Made by a program: the position numbers and the translations under genes | Assembly: GCF_027924665.1 (NCBI RefSeq) | Contig: NZ_AP027043.1 | Span: forward strand, 4,278,001 to 4,342,000 | Reading direction: 5' to 3' | Origin: Flavobacterium sp. GSB-24 | Lineage (GTDB): Bacteria > Bacteroidota > Bacteroidia > Flavobacteriales > Flavobacteriaceae | Length of the DNA stretch: 64,000 bases | Shown: positions 18,801 to 25,158 of the stretch, piece by piece | Layout: each line of letters begins with the position of its first letter | Numbering within the stretch: position 1 is the stretch's first letter | Notes under the pieces: model-generated | Told to the model about the DNA's origin: nothing | The model's database searches: none | Seen by the model: only the letters and a program-made list of their open reading frames with translations

Positions 18801-19263
18801 TGATGCTAGTTTAAATTTAACAAACAGAATAAATCCTCTATTTAATTTAAAGCCAGAAATAAATGTAAAAAATATTTTTGCAGGATATAGTAATTTAATT
18901 TTTGTTTTCAACATTATGTTCAAAAATGTTATTGAACATTCAAAATTAGACACAAATAAAATTAAATTACGAATAGATTCATCAATTGATAAGGATGAAT
19001 TTGTATTAATAAAATTCACAAATAATCTTAATCCTAATTTCGATTATTCTGCTAATAGAATTAAACTAGAGGCAATAAAAGAAAATTGGAATAACCATGA
19101 AAATATAGAACGATCTAATAAAGAGGGAGAAAGTGGTTATGATAAAATAAAAAGAATACTTTTATACGAAGCATTAGCCAAAACACACAGATTTGATTAC
19201 GAGCTAAATAAAAACTCAATTTCAATTACACTTTATTTTCCTTACAAAAAACCAATCGCTTAA
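15862..19263 (+). CDS. dtcA: DtcA-like sensor histidine kinase with TPR-like N-terminus (Detocs)
   Basis: A 1133-aa soluble protein, no signal or membrane segment. The N-terminal two thirds is helical with TPR-like units, for example at residues 298-340 (YYSGDFEGALEISRVGIKTHP) and 473-535 (YQKEDFNNVIEILAEA, LGLLKEALNLF). At 774-786 the segment TRIRHGALKNHIR resembles a phosphoacceptor box (candidate His778). The C-terminus (about 1000-1130) has the order of a kinase ATPase: N-box FKNVIEHS with Asn1022, then FTNNL and a Gly-rich EGESGYDKIK at 1088-1097. With the two receiver genes behind it this is the DtcA position of Detocs, an anti-phage two-component system. Strong AT bias suggests horizontal transfer. 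The sensed phage signal is unknown. Confidence 0.75.
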   Translation: MEYKKTIRLILGNRKLTVVNQINQIKILINAGEYKQALKSHPIFNKSLNKDPFFKSIENIFLKEPYSFTENFKKEFKWITNILENYLNEIDSFIALKNKFEECIILDNFENASDILKDIENLFGISLWSIEANLIIEERVNNSESNWNKLSYYLKEIKKPIYEFTINSSSKRIESKFSFETFLNQFQNEIDTINADGLIKDFLVFKNFNIVNYDYKYKNLESVIYVSNIFSIIDQYLILIDVILYNLATSVENDKLFFPFINLLKDNVPNDYRIWNIYNVINEKKELLIFENNNDILQCLNLYYSGDFEGALEISRVGIKTHPLEYEYYKTYCKSLINLEIGFVQTGLSKTIDEILKNTYDLLTFKNDKEKSWKDLLKSTLFLMNTNFGKQITGLMAEIEGKIEKNHIIGFLSSSFNSHKNLALIGNRNLIVENFKDLFSNHSFKVQYFKQGNDVKFLNSISKSKLQESTLEAIRSYQKEDFNNVIEILAEASDLDNLPYYYERKVSLLFYSFLNLGLLKEALNLFGEIFFNKTTLTRKLSYIDLYEEIKETRNKDFIIDSIEYPILYSLIVKEYDLYEAYDDFMCSINIFSIEEIDIYSFIEKYTLEKVVYFLSNVITIDTLKYSTEYNSISDVEEDRVKILEILISVDLSNKLIYEKEINEIYKINSVRKVLKEVDEGRLYIDVSSLKEIQIKNFSDQFQRFKEIEASSSTQNLIGFNTSNTKNWEKALTEKNDNIEEYNSANYLAFKSIYLESRENFLFSKEYGLDSCLSTRIRHGALKNHIRSVFEKLNLITSKINNQYKDNNIWRAQLVSTPELNIPVQLILKNFSKEIDDNTTFIVEKLIQIQTEKNSDKAEGLFQYYTNDELLYSFYNEAKEYFDSVESTIEMILTNFVNYTLINLQEDIVHAFSSTIPKKFQLIIENTIGELRNLNLPNECELISNLTKSSTEIQNELQYLSEWFYLNTTSSSSLLSIETIIDASLNLTNRINPLFNLKPEINVKNIFAGYSNLIFVFNIMFKNVIEHSKLDTNKIKLRIDSSIDKDEFVLIKFTNNLNPNFDYSANRIKLEAIKENWNNHENIERSNKEGESGYDKIKRILLYEALAKTHRFDYELNKNSISITLYFPYKKPIA

Positions 19264-19265
19264 TT

Positions 19266-19712
19266 ATGAAAATTTTAATAATAGAAGATGATAAAATAAA
19301 AATTGAAAGGCTAAGTAGTTTTTTAGAATCTCAAAAAATTGTAATCAAAGAATCTTTTCAAAGTGGAATGTTAGAATTAAAAAGTAATTATCAAGTTTAT
19401 GATCTATTAATTCTGGATATGACAATTCCTCTATGGGAGAAAGGTTTGAATGATTTAGGAGGAAATTATGAACAATTCGGTGGAGAAAAAATCCTAAGAG
19501 AGATGAACCGCAGAAAAATATTATTGCCTACAATCTTATTTACGATGTTTGATGTCTTTCCAACCAAAGAAGGAAATTTAACTTTCGACGAAATAAATAC
19601 AATATTTAAAAACCAATTTGATAGTTTTTATATTGGAGCAGTCTTTTATAATGCTAATGAAGATAACTGGCAAATAGATATGTCTACTTTAATATCAGAA
19701 TTAAAAATATGA
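19266..19712 (+). CDS. dtcB: DtcB-like stand-alone receiver domain protein (Detocs)
   Basis: A 148-aa protein that is only a receiver domain: acidic residues Glu7-Asp8-Asp9, phosphoacceptor Asp51 (LLILDMTIP) and Thr93 in the switch strand (ILFTMFD). The conserved Lys of receivers is missing; the matching place reads GAVFYNANE. An insertion around 60-78 (GLNDLGGNYEQFGG) replaces the usual alpha3 region. It starts two bases after the dtcA stop. In characterised Detocs, the stand-alone receiver draws phosphate away from the effector and prevents self-toxicity; that role is inferred here from gene order. Confidence 0.75.
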   Translation: MKILIIEDDKIKIERLSSFLESQKIVIKESFQSGMLELKSNYQVYDLLILDMTIPLWEKGLNDLGGNYEQFGGEKILREMNRRKILLPTILFTMFDVFPTKEGNLTFDEINTIFKNQFDSFYIGAVFYNANEDNWQIDMSTLISELKI

Positions 19713-20824
19713 ATCATATTAGTATTCTTCTAGTTGATGATGATTTTAATAAAATTTCATCTATAATACGAACAATTAAAGAAGTTTTCGACGAAACTTT
19801 ATCTATAAATCAAGCTTCATGCGTACAAGAAGCTATTGAAAATTTACAAAATAAGGAATATCACTTATTGATTACTGATTTACAAATGCCTCTAAAATAT
19901 GATGACCAGCCAAATGACAATGGCGGTCAAGTACTTATTAAACAATTGTATAGAAATAAAAGTAAAGTAAATGTTCCTATGTATATCGTTGGTCTTACAC
20001 AATTTGAAGAGCTAAAGAATAACTTTGAAGGTATTTGGAAAATTTGGCATTTTGAACCTAGTTCCGAAATCTGGAAAAATAATTTAAGGGATCTTATATT
20101 TCATATTAGTTTAGTTAAATCACGTGTCAAAGCAAATAAAATTGAAACAATTTTTTTAGAGGGCCCAACAGATAAAAATATTATCGAATCATGTTTAAAA
20201 CATTTTTTTGAAAACGAAATAGATAAAGTTTATTTAGAAACGATAAATTATGGTGGAGGTGCCTCATGGGTACAAAGGCAACTTTTTATTTGGGCAAAGT
20301 CATTAACCATAAAAACAAAAGAGGAAAAATATTTAAAAGCAGTTGGAATCTTTGATGATGATGAAGCCGGAAAGATAGCAATTGATAATTTGGTTAACCA
20401 AATTGAGCAAAATTCTGCTGAAAACAAGACCTTTTCCATTTTAAAGAACAGTTATAAATATTCCGTTTTACTTAAATCAATTAAATCAAAAGGTATTACT
20501 TTTCAAACCACTATTGAAGATTTAATATCAATTGATTGTTGGAAAGCAGCAAATGCAAATGGCTGGTTAATATCAAGAGATTTAAAAAAAACTAAGATTG
20601 ATTCTTCCATACTAAAATTAAAAAATTTAGAAATATCTGAAAAAACGTTAAGAGAAAGCAATTTTACTGAAGATGAAATTTTACTTACCATAAATAAGGT
20701 AAATGATGATTACAAGAAACAATTTTCAAATATGGTATGTACACTTGACAAAGAAAACCTTCTATCAATAAAGTATCTACTAGAAGATGCTTTTAAAAAG
20801 TTAAAAATAGATCTAGTTGCTTAA
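19709..20824 (+). CDS. dtcC: DtcC-like effector: receiver fused to TOPRIM domain (Detocs)
   Basis: A 371-aa fusion. Residues 1-130 form a receiver with Asp10-Asp11-Asp12, phospho-Asp57 (LLITDLQMP) and an insertion rich in Asp and Asn (64-73). Residues about 145-260 form a TOPRIM fold of the OLD-nuclease kind: IFLEGPTDKN with Glu151 and Asp155, and AVGIFDDDEAGK with the D-x-D pair Asp216/Asp218. The rest is helical. The start overlaps the dtcB stop (ATGA). Phosphorylation would switch on the TOPRIM effector, probably a nuclease that causes abortive infection; this is inference from the family. The terminator at 20833 ends the operon. Confidence 0.78.
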   Translation: MNHISILLVDDDFNKISSIIRTIKEVFDETLSINQASCVQEAIENLQNKEYHLLITDLQMPLKYDDQPNDNGGQVLIKQLYRNKSKVNVPMYIVGLTQFEELKNNFEGIWKIWHFEPSSEIWKNNLRDLIFHISLVKSRVKANKIETIFLEGPTDKNIIESCLKHFFENEIDKVYLETINYGGGASWVQRQLFIWAKSLTIKTKEEKYLKAVGIFDDDEAGKIAIDNLVNQIEQNSAENKTFSILKNSYKYSVLLKSIKSKGITFQTTIEDLISIDCWKAANANGWLISRDLKKTKIDSSILKLKNLEISEKTLRESNFTEDEILLTINKVNDDYKKQFSNMVCTLDKENLLSIKYLLEDAFKKLKIDLVA

Positions 20825-20832
20825 AAGTAATG

Positions 20833-20861
20833 AAAACCTCGATCCCAAAAATCGAGGTTTT
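20833..20861. terminator. Bidirectional terminator, AAAACCTCGAT stem
   Basis: AAAACCTCGAT and ATCGAGGTTTT form a perfect stem between the convergent dtcC and the 77-aa gene. A related stem (TTGATC/GATCGAGG) occurs at about 22231-22256. Confidence 0.85.
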
Positions 20862-20876
20862 CTCATTTTATAAACT

Positions 20877-21110
20877 CTACTCCTCACTCAAATAAGGATT
20901 CAAAATTTCCGCCAATTCATTGAGCCAATAATAATTGTCTTCAAAATTTAAAAGTCCGATTTGGAGAGTTTCGTGCTGTCGCGTTACGCCGAGAGCTAAA
21001 ATGCAGTTTACTTGTCTTAATATTTTAGCCATATCGTTGGGATCTATAATATGGTTAAAGAAATCAATCAGCCTTGTTTCGGCTTCTTTGGAAAGGGTGT
21101 TTGTACTCAT
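20877..21110 (-). CDS. Small hypothetical protein, 77 aa
   Basis: I do not recognise this family. The protein is soluble and mostly helical, with no signal peptide, no Cys pair and an acidic C-terminus (LAEILNPYLSEE). It reads as a real gene: it is bounded by a terminator on one side and by a structured leader on the other, and its codon use resembles core genes more than the AT-rich cassette next door. The leader element at 21130-21216 is on the same strand and ends about 20 bases before its ATG, hinting at control by attenuation. Confidence 0.6.
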   Translation of the reverse strand: MSTNTLSKEAETRLIDFFNHIIDPNDMAKILRQVNCILALGVTRQHETLQIGLLNFEDNYYWLNELAEILNPYLSEE

Positions 21111-21561
21111 AATGTCGTAGTATTAGGAAATATAAAAACCCTTGCATTTTAGTGTTCCTAACGCCTACGACAGCGTTTACGGTCGTTTCCGATACCGTAC
21201 ACATAATACAAGGGCAAATCTTGTTCTAATTTAAAGTCGTAATTATAGGAACTTCAAATATAGGAAAATTTTTTAAAAAGAAAGATTTTTCTTTCAATTA
21301 ATATATTACTATTATCAAATATAAGAAATCTATATTTCAGCAGGCATTTATCGCATTTTTGTCATTTCGATCCCGAGGCTTCGGGAGAGAAATCTTAGCG
21401 AGAAACTCTACAAAGATTGGCAATGTAGATTGTGGAGCTACTTGTGGAGATTTGCTTCGCCTGTTCACTATGACTTAGGTCAAAATAACAAGATTGTAAA
21501 AAAACACAAACAATTCCAAAGCCAAAATCTCTAAAAATATTCCTATTTTTGAATACAAAAT
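21111..21561. other. Intergenic region with structured leader and palindromic repeat
   Basis: 451 bases with no recognised gene. Contents: the structured element at 21130-21216; a pair of TATAGGAA words near 21245 and 21263; AT-rich sequence to 21350; and a dispersed-repeat segment around 21358-21460 containing the 16-base near-palindrome TCCCGAGGCTTCGGGA (21371-21386), which recurs exactly at 32795-32810. Confidence 0.6.
21130..21216 (-). ncRNA. Candidate structured RNA leader or attenuator of the 77-aa gene
   Basis: On the minus strand an outer stem GCCCTTG...CAAGGG is followed at once by TTTTTAT, as in an intrinsic terminator. Inside it are two hairpins: CCGTA/TACGG units with an inner CGA/TCG pair (21178-21199), and AACGC/GCGTT (21160-21177). 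This is a compact three-stem fold of about 80 bases lying just before the 77-aa gene. The same strand also contains an in-frame arginine-rich reading (NDRKRCRRR then stop), which could be part of a leader peptide but lacks an ATG start. No known riboswitch class is recognised. Confidence 0.45.
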
Positions 21562-22194
21562 ATGACAAACTTTAATATGATTAACAGCATTAGTGATTGG
21601 GAAGAAAAACAAAAAGGTTATTTAGTTGTATCTGTATTGTGTCTCATTTTCGGAACTTATTTTTTTATCAAAGTCATTAGTGGAAGTTATGTCATAGAAC
21701 AATCAGATCTTGAAGTTTATGAAAACCTGATCATTTCGAACGCTCCTAAATTCAAAGAAAGAAAAGGAAAAAGAAGCAGAAAATGGATAGAATTTAATTG
21801 CATTAATAATCAAAGTACTTTTGAGATTGCTGGTTATGACTATAGTTGTGTTAATGATCAAGAAGTTATAAATGAAATAAAAACTGGAGATACCATCTCC
21901 ATTGCTATTTTAAAAGATGATTTGAATGATTTCAACACACAAAATTCTTGTGAAATTCATTCGTTGGTAAAAAATGATAAAGAATACCTCGATCTTAGAT
22001 GCCGAAATGAAGTAGACAATGGAGGAGGAAAAAGGATTTTTCTGATTTTGTTTTCGATCTTTATTTTGACAGCCATTGTATATTCTCTTCCTAAAAAACC
22101 TAAACTTTTTGATATAGTCGATCCTATACTGATAGTTGGAATTGGATCAATAATACTTGCTTTCATTATTTATTTGATTACATTAGAATTATAG
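21562..22194 (+). CDS. Hypothetical membrane protein, 210 aa
   Basis: I do not recognise a family. There is one hydrophobic segment at about residues 20-38 and two near the C-terminus (about 155-173 and 187-208), with a soluble middle domain of about 110 residues containing four cysteines (NCINN, DYSCVND, SCEIH, LRCRN) that could form disulfides if it faces the periplasm. It lies in the accessory stretch between the Detocs-like cassette and the PfpI gene, alone on its strand. Confidence 0.6.
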   Translation: MTNFNMINSISDWEEKQKGYLVVSVLCLIFGTYFFIKVISGSYVIEQSDLEVYENLIISNAPKFKERKGKRSRKWIEFNCINNQSTFEIAGYDYSCVNDQEVINEIKTGDTISIAILKDDLNDFNTQNSCEIHSLVKNDKEYLDLRCRNEVDNGGGKRIFLILFSIFILTAIVYSLPKKPKLFDIVDPILIVGIGSIILAFIIYLITLEL

Positions 22195-22390
22195 ATAACG
22201 CATTGAAAAACCAAAAACATTGAAACAAATCCTTGATCCATAAGATCGAGGTTTTTCAGAAAAAATAAACTAAGTCGTTAATCCTTGTCGATATGCGCGT
22301 GCGATCCTTCGTCCCTCAGGATGACAAACCGCATGTAAACATTTGTCTGACAGATCGAAGTCAAAGCACCACAATTTTATCACAAAAAAA

Positions 22391-22421
22391 ATGCAAGACC
22401 AAAATTGATCTTGCATTTTTT
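22391..22421. terminator. Bidirectional terminator, ATGCAAGA stem
   Basis: ATGCAAGACC and GATCTTGCAT form a stem flanked by A and T runs between two convergent genes. Confidence 0.8.
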
Positions 22422-22446
22422 GTAACTTCATAAATGTAAATAAAAA

Positions 22447-22995
22447 TTACACTGTCTGACGCTCGTGTTTTCCCTCTTTAATTTCTTCTACCATTTTTTT
22501 ATTAAAAGCAGGCAAATCATTTGGGTTTCGGCTGGTTACTAAACCATTGTCTACCACTACTTCTGAGTCTTCCCATTGTGCACCGGCATTTTTCAAGTCG
22601 TTTTTAACAGAGAAGAACGAAGTTACTTTTCGACCTTGTAGCACATCTGCATCTACCAGAATTTGAGGTCCATGACAAATAGCCGCTACCGGTTTTTTAC
22701 TTTCAAAAAATGAACGGACAAAATTTACTGCAGCCTCTTCTCTTCTTAATAAATCAGGGTTTATAACTCCCCCCGGAAGAACCAAAGCATCGTAATCTGC
22801 TTCATTTGCCTGATCCAATACAACATCAACATTATATTCTTTGCTCCAGTTACCGTCTTTCCAAGATTTAATAGTTCCTGATTTCAAACTTACAATATCT
22901 GCATTCCAACCTTGCTCTTCCAGATAGGCTTTAGGAGATGCTAATTCTGATTCTTCAAATCCGTTTGTTGCTAATATGGCTATATTCTTTTTCAT
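22447..22995 (-). CDS. DJ-1/PfpI family protein (type 1 glutamine amidotransferase-like)
   Basis: A 182-aa cytoplasmic protein of the PfpI/YhbO type. The nucleophile elbow AAICHGP places Cys107 with His108, and Glu15 (in GFEESELASP) and the motif LVLPGGVINPD are present, so the Cys-His-Glu site is complete. Relatives act as proteases, chaperones or protein deglycases under stress; the exact activity is debated. The upstream 227 bases include GACAGTGTTAAAC near 23068, similar to the TetR-type sites at 24.2-25.1 kb. Confidence 0.9.
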   Translation of the reverse strand: MKKNIAILATNGFEESELASPKAYLEEQGWNADIVSLKSGTIKSWKDGNWSKEYNVDVVLDQANEADYDALVLPGGVINPDLLRREEAAVNFVRSFFESKKPVAAICHGPQILVDADVLQGRKVTSFFSVKNDLKNAGAQWEDSEVVVDNGLVTSRNPNDLPAFNKKMVEEIKEGKHERQTV

Positions 22996-23222
22996 AATTT
23001 TAAATTTTTAAAATGTTATTAATTTTGATTTACCTAAAATTACTTATTTCAAACAGCCAGGGAAAACAGACAGTGTTAAACCTTTCTTTAATAAAAGTTA
23101 ATTAATTGAAATACAGATTTTTATTAAAAATTAAACTGAAATTATATAAAATTCACGCTATTATACTTCCCTATTTTATAGGATGACAACTTAGAGAACG
23201 ATTAAAAATCATATTAAAGGAA

Positions 23223-23657
23223 TTACCTCAAATCTTTTTTAATAACCAAATATTTCAAATCGGTAGTTCCAACATTTTTTATTCCGTGTTCCATATTTGA
23301 GGGACAGTAAAAACTCGTGTTCGGACCTGCGATTTTGGTTTTTCCGTCTAAGTAGAATTCGGCTGTGCCTTCGAGGATATAGAAAAATTCTTCTTCGACG
23401 TGATGGTGTGGCGCGTGTGTAGATTTGCCAGGTTCGACGATACTCATTTTTAGTGTGTTTTCCTGAGTGAAGTTTTTATCGCCAAACCAATATTGATAAC
23501 CTACTTTGGTTTTTGTGGCTTTGTCTAATTCGAAATGATTGACACAGTTCTCGATTGTGTATTGCGGTTGTGCGGTTTCTTTTTTGGCTTCCTGAGAAAA
23601 GGTCAGCTGGAAAAATAAAACAGCAATTGTGGTTTTTAGGATGGTTAGTGGCTTCAT
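23223..23657 (-). CDS. Cupin domain secreted protein
   Basis: The start at 23657 gives MKPLTILKTTIAVLFFQLTFSQ, a good signal peptide; the longer upstream reading in the same frame would bury it, so I chose the inner ATG. The 144-aa protein has cupin motif 1 (HAPHHHVEEEFFYILEG, metal ligands His, His, Glu) and motif 2 (PNTSFYCPSNMEHGIKN). It is a single-domain, likely metal-binding periplasmic cupin; substrate unknown. It is a single-gene unit. Confidence 0.8.
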   Translation of the reverse strand: MKPLTILKTTIAVLFFQLTFSQEAKKETAQPQYTIENCVNHFELDKATKTKVGYQYWFGDKNFTQENTLKMSIVEPGKSTHAPHHHVEEEFFYILEGTAEFYLDGKTKIAGPNTSFYCPSNMEHGIKNVGTTDLKYLVIKKDLR

Positions 23658-23755
23658 TTTTTTTATTGTAATGTTACGAAAAAAAATGATACAGGTGGTT
23701 TTGCTCAGTCCCACAAAAGAAACCATTACTATTTTATTAAAAGTCCGAACGGGAC

Positions 23756-23889
23756 GAAATATTTATAGAAATAATAATTACATTTTGATAGAGCCCAGTG
23801 GAGCGAAATATTCTCTGTTGATTTCGATAATTATTATATCGCTCCGCAGGAGCTTTGTAAACCGCTATTTAACAATCTATAAATATTTC
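23756..23889. mobile_element. MITE/REPIN-like element with 13-base terminal inverted repeats
   Basis: GAAATATTTATAG at 23756-23768 and CTATAAATATTTC at 23877-23889 are perfect inverted repeats bounding 134 bases. Nested inside are GGAGCGA and TCGCTCC, which also pair. No coding capacity. This looks like a non-autonomous element or REP doublet. Confidence 0.55.
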
Positions 23890-23970
23890 ATTCCTCTGGA
23901 ATTTTACCTTCGAGAAAATCATTGATGGTAAAATTTGAAAAAGTTCTAATGAAAAAGATACATTCTCGTC

Positions 23971-24084
23971 TAGCCCCGATCGAAATGGTATCTTTTTATG
24001 GTCTCGTTTCTTTAACGAGACTACAAAAAATATAATGGAGAGCGGGACAAATGGTCTTAAAAACTAAAAAATGGCTGCTCCTTA
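23971..24084. repeat. REP-like element (AGCCCCGAT ... AGCGGGA type)
   Basis: It begins TAGCCCCGAT and ends near GAGAGCGGGACAAATGG and GGCTGCTCCTTA, with a central hairpin GTCTCGTT/AACGAGAC at 24001-24021. This word order (AGCCCCGAT, hairpin, AGCGGGA, GCTCCT) is a pattern I associate with dispersed intergenic repeats of Flavobacterium genomes. Confidence 0.55.
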
Positions 24085-24181
24085 AAATAATCATCCAGAC
24101 AAAAACTTGAATAAAATAAAGGCTTTCCGAAGTTTTTTAAATCAATCTATGACACGATAAGAAAATATTATGATAAAAATA

Positions 24182-24212
24182 TTTCATAATTAGAAAAACC
24201 GCCATACATTTG
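24182..24212 (+). promoter_or_regulatory. Promoter of tetR, TTTC-N19-TACATTTG
   Basis: The -33 TTTC (24182-24185) and -7 TACATTTG (24205-24212) are separated by 19 bases, the usual Bacteroidota spacing. A TetR-type palindrome starts three bases after the -7 box. Confidence 0.65.
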
Positions 24213-24214
24213 CC

Positions 24215-24225
24215 TAACAGTGTTA
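24215..24225. promoter_or_regulatory. TetR-type operator TAACAGTGTTA (copy 1)
   Basis: A near-perfect palindrome at the transcription start of tetR, followed by an AATTTAAT tail. Related copies lie before the adaptor gene at 24921, 24978 and 25058. It is probably the autoregulatory site. Confidence 0.6.
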
Positions 24226-24247
24226 AACAATTTAATACTCGAATATA

Positions 24248-24841
24248 ATGGCTAGTAAAGATCGAATTTTAAGACAAAAAGAAGAGACAAGGAACAACAT
24301 CCTTGGGGCTGCTTATGATATCGTGAAAGACGAAGGCTGGAATGGTTTGAGTATGCGTAAAATTGCCGACAGGATCGAATATACTGCTCCTATTATTTAT
24401 GAATATTTTTCGAATAAGGAAGCAATACTAGAAGAACTGACTGGCAAAGGTTTTATGAAACTGGCGAAAGAGTTACAAACTGCTAAAGCCAAATTTGAAA
24501 AACCCGAAGATCAATTAGAAGCCATGTGGATGACTTACTGGGACTTCGCTTTTACTAATACTGAAATGTATCAGTTAATGTTTGGTGTTCAAATGACCTG
24601 CTGCGCACAGCGATGTTCGGCTCAGGAAGCACCTTACAAATTGTTCACCGGAGTTATTGCTGAAATCATGAAGGACAGCAACCCTAGTGAAGATATCATC
24701 AAACAAAAATATTTTACTTTCTTTTCTGTTATTCATGGTTTAATCGCCATCAACATCATTAATAAAAGTGATATTTTAGAAACAATAAATGCTCAGATTT
24801 TGAAAGATGCCATTGGTGGTATCATCAAGTCTATACAATAA
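24248..24841 (+). CDS. TetR/AcrR family transcriptional regulator
   Basis: A 197-aa regulator with an N-terminal TetR helix-turn-helix (residues 12-60: AAYDIVKDEGWNGLSMRKIADRI, IIYEYFSNKEAILEE) and a C-terminal ligand domain containing an unusual Cys cluster (TCCAQRCSAQ, about 117-126), which could sense thiol-reactive compounds or metal (inference). It sits directly before the adaptor-RND-channel operon with matching palindromes in front of both, so it very probably represses that pump and itself. Confidence 0.9.
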   Translation: MASKDRILRQKEETRNNILGAAYDIVKDEGWNGLSMRKIADRIEYTAPIIYEYFSNKEAILEELTGKGFMKLAKELQTAKAKFEKPEDQLEAMWMTYWDFAFTNTEMYQLMFGVQMTCCAQRCSAQEAPYKLFTGVIAEIMKDSNPSEDIIKQKYFTFFSVIHGLIAINIINKSDILETINAQILKDAIGGIIKSIQ

Positions 24842-25158
24842 AAAAATTTTCAATTTTACTTAACGGTGTAAAATGATTTAAACAGGATAATATTAAATCC
24901 TTTTTTTTATAACATTCGCTTAACACTGTTAGAAAATTTAATAAAGGTAGTAAAAGCTCTTTTTTTAGACTCTTACTTAACAATGTTAGATAATTTAATA
25001 CCGATTTAGAATAGAATTGGAAAGGGCTTGCTGTATAGAAATTTGTGCACTTTTACTTAACAACGTTAGATAATTTAATTCAATTAAATATGAATCCCGA
25101 GAATGCCAGAATACCAAAGAATTTAATCCGAGAAAATGTTCAACCAATTAAAACCACT
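24842..25158 (+). promoter_or_regulatory. Operator-rich leader of the second efflux operon
   Basis: 317 bases without a gene. Three clear copies of TAACANNGTTA with the tail AATTTAAT lie at 24921-24931, 24978-24988 and 25058-25068, plus a degenerate one near 24861-24870. All have the same orientation and are separated by 57 to 80 bases, and each of the three clear copies is preceded by a T-rich stretch, suggesting tandem duplication of a promoter-operator unit. Confidence 0.65.

Larger units (their letters stand above)
23658..24247. other. Repeat-rich intergenic region between cupin and TetR genes
   Basis: 590 bases, filled by a MITE-like element (23756-23889), a REP-like element (23971-24084) and the tetR promoter with its operator (24182-24225). 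No credible protein gene is seen; the open frame over 23629-23925 crosses the inverted repeat and lacks coding character. Confidence 0.7.

Noticed and set aside
15862..20824. Ordinary two-component system instead of a defence cassette
   Set aside because: The large protein has no membrane or periplasmic sensor, and the second regulator ends in a TOPRIM nuclease-like domain rather than a DNA-binding domain.
21068..21207. 46-codon minus-strand ORF starting with ATG inside the structured leader
   Set aside because: It overlaps the 77-aa gene start in another frame and shows no recognisable protein character; the RNA fold explains the sequence better.
21139..21214. Integron attC site in the structured element
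   Set aside because: The paired cores do not fit RYYYAAC/GTTRRRY on inspection and there is no integrase gene in the window.
23629..23925. 98-codon plus-strand frame between cupin and tetR
   Set aside because: It overlaps the cupin start and the inverted-repeat element, and its translation has no domain or signal.
25045..25158. Longer N-terminus for the AcrA-like adaptor
   Set aside because: It would run through the operator repeat at 25058 and hide the lipoprotein signal that begins at 25159.
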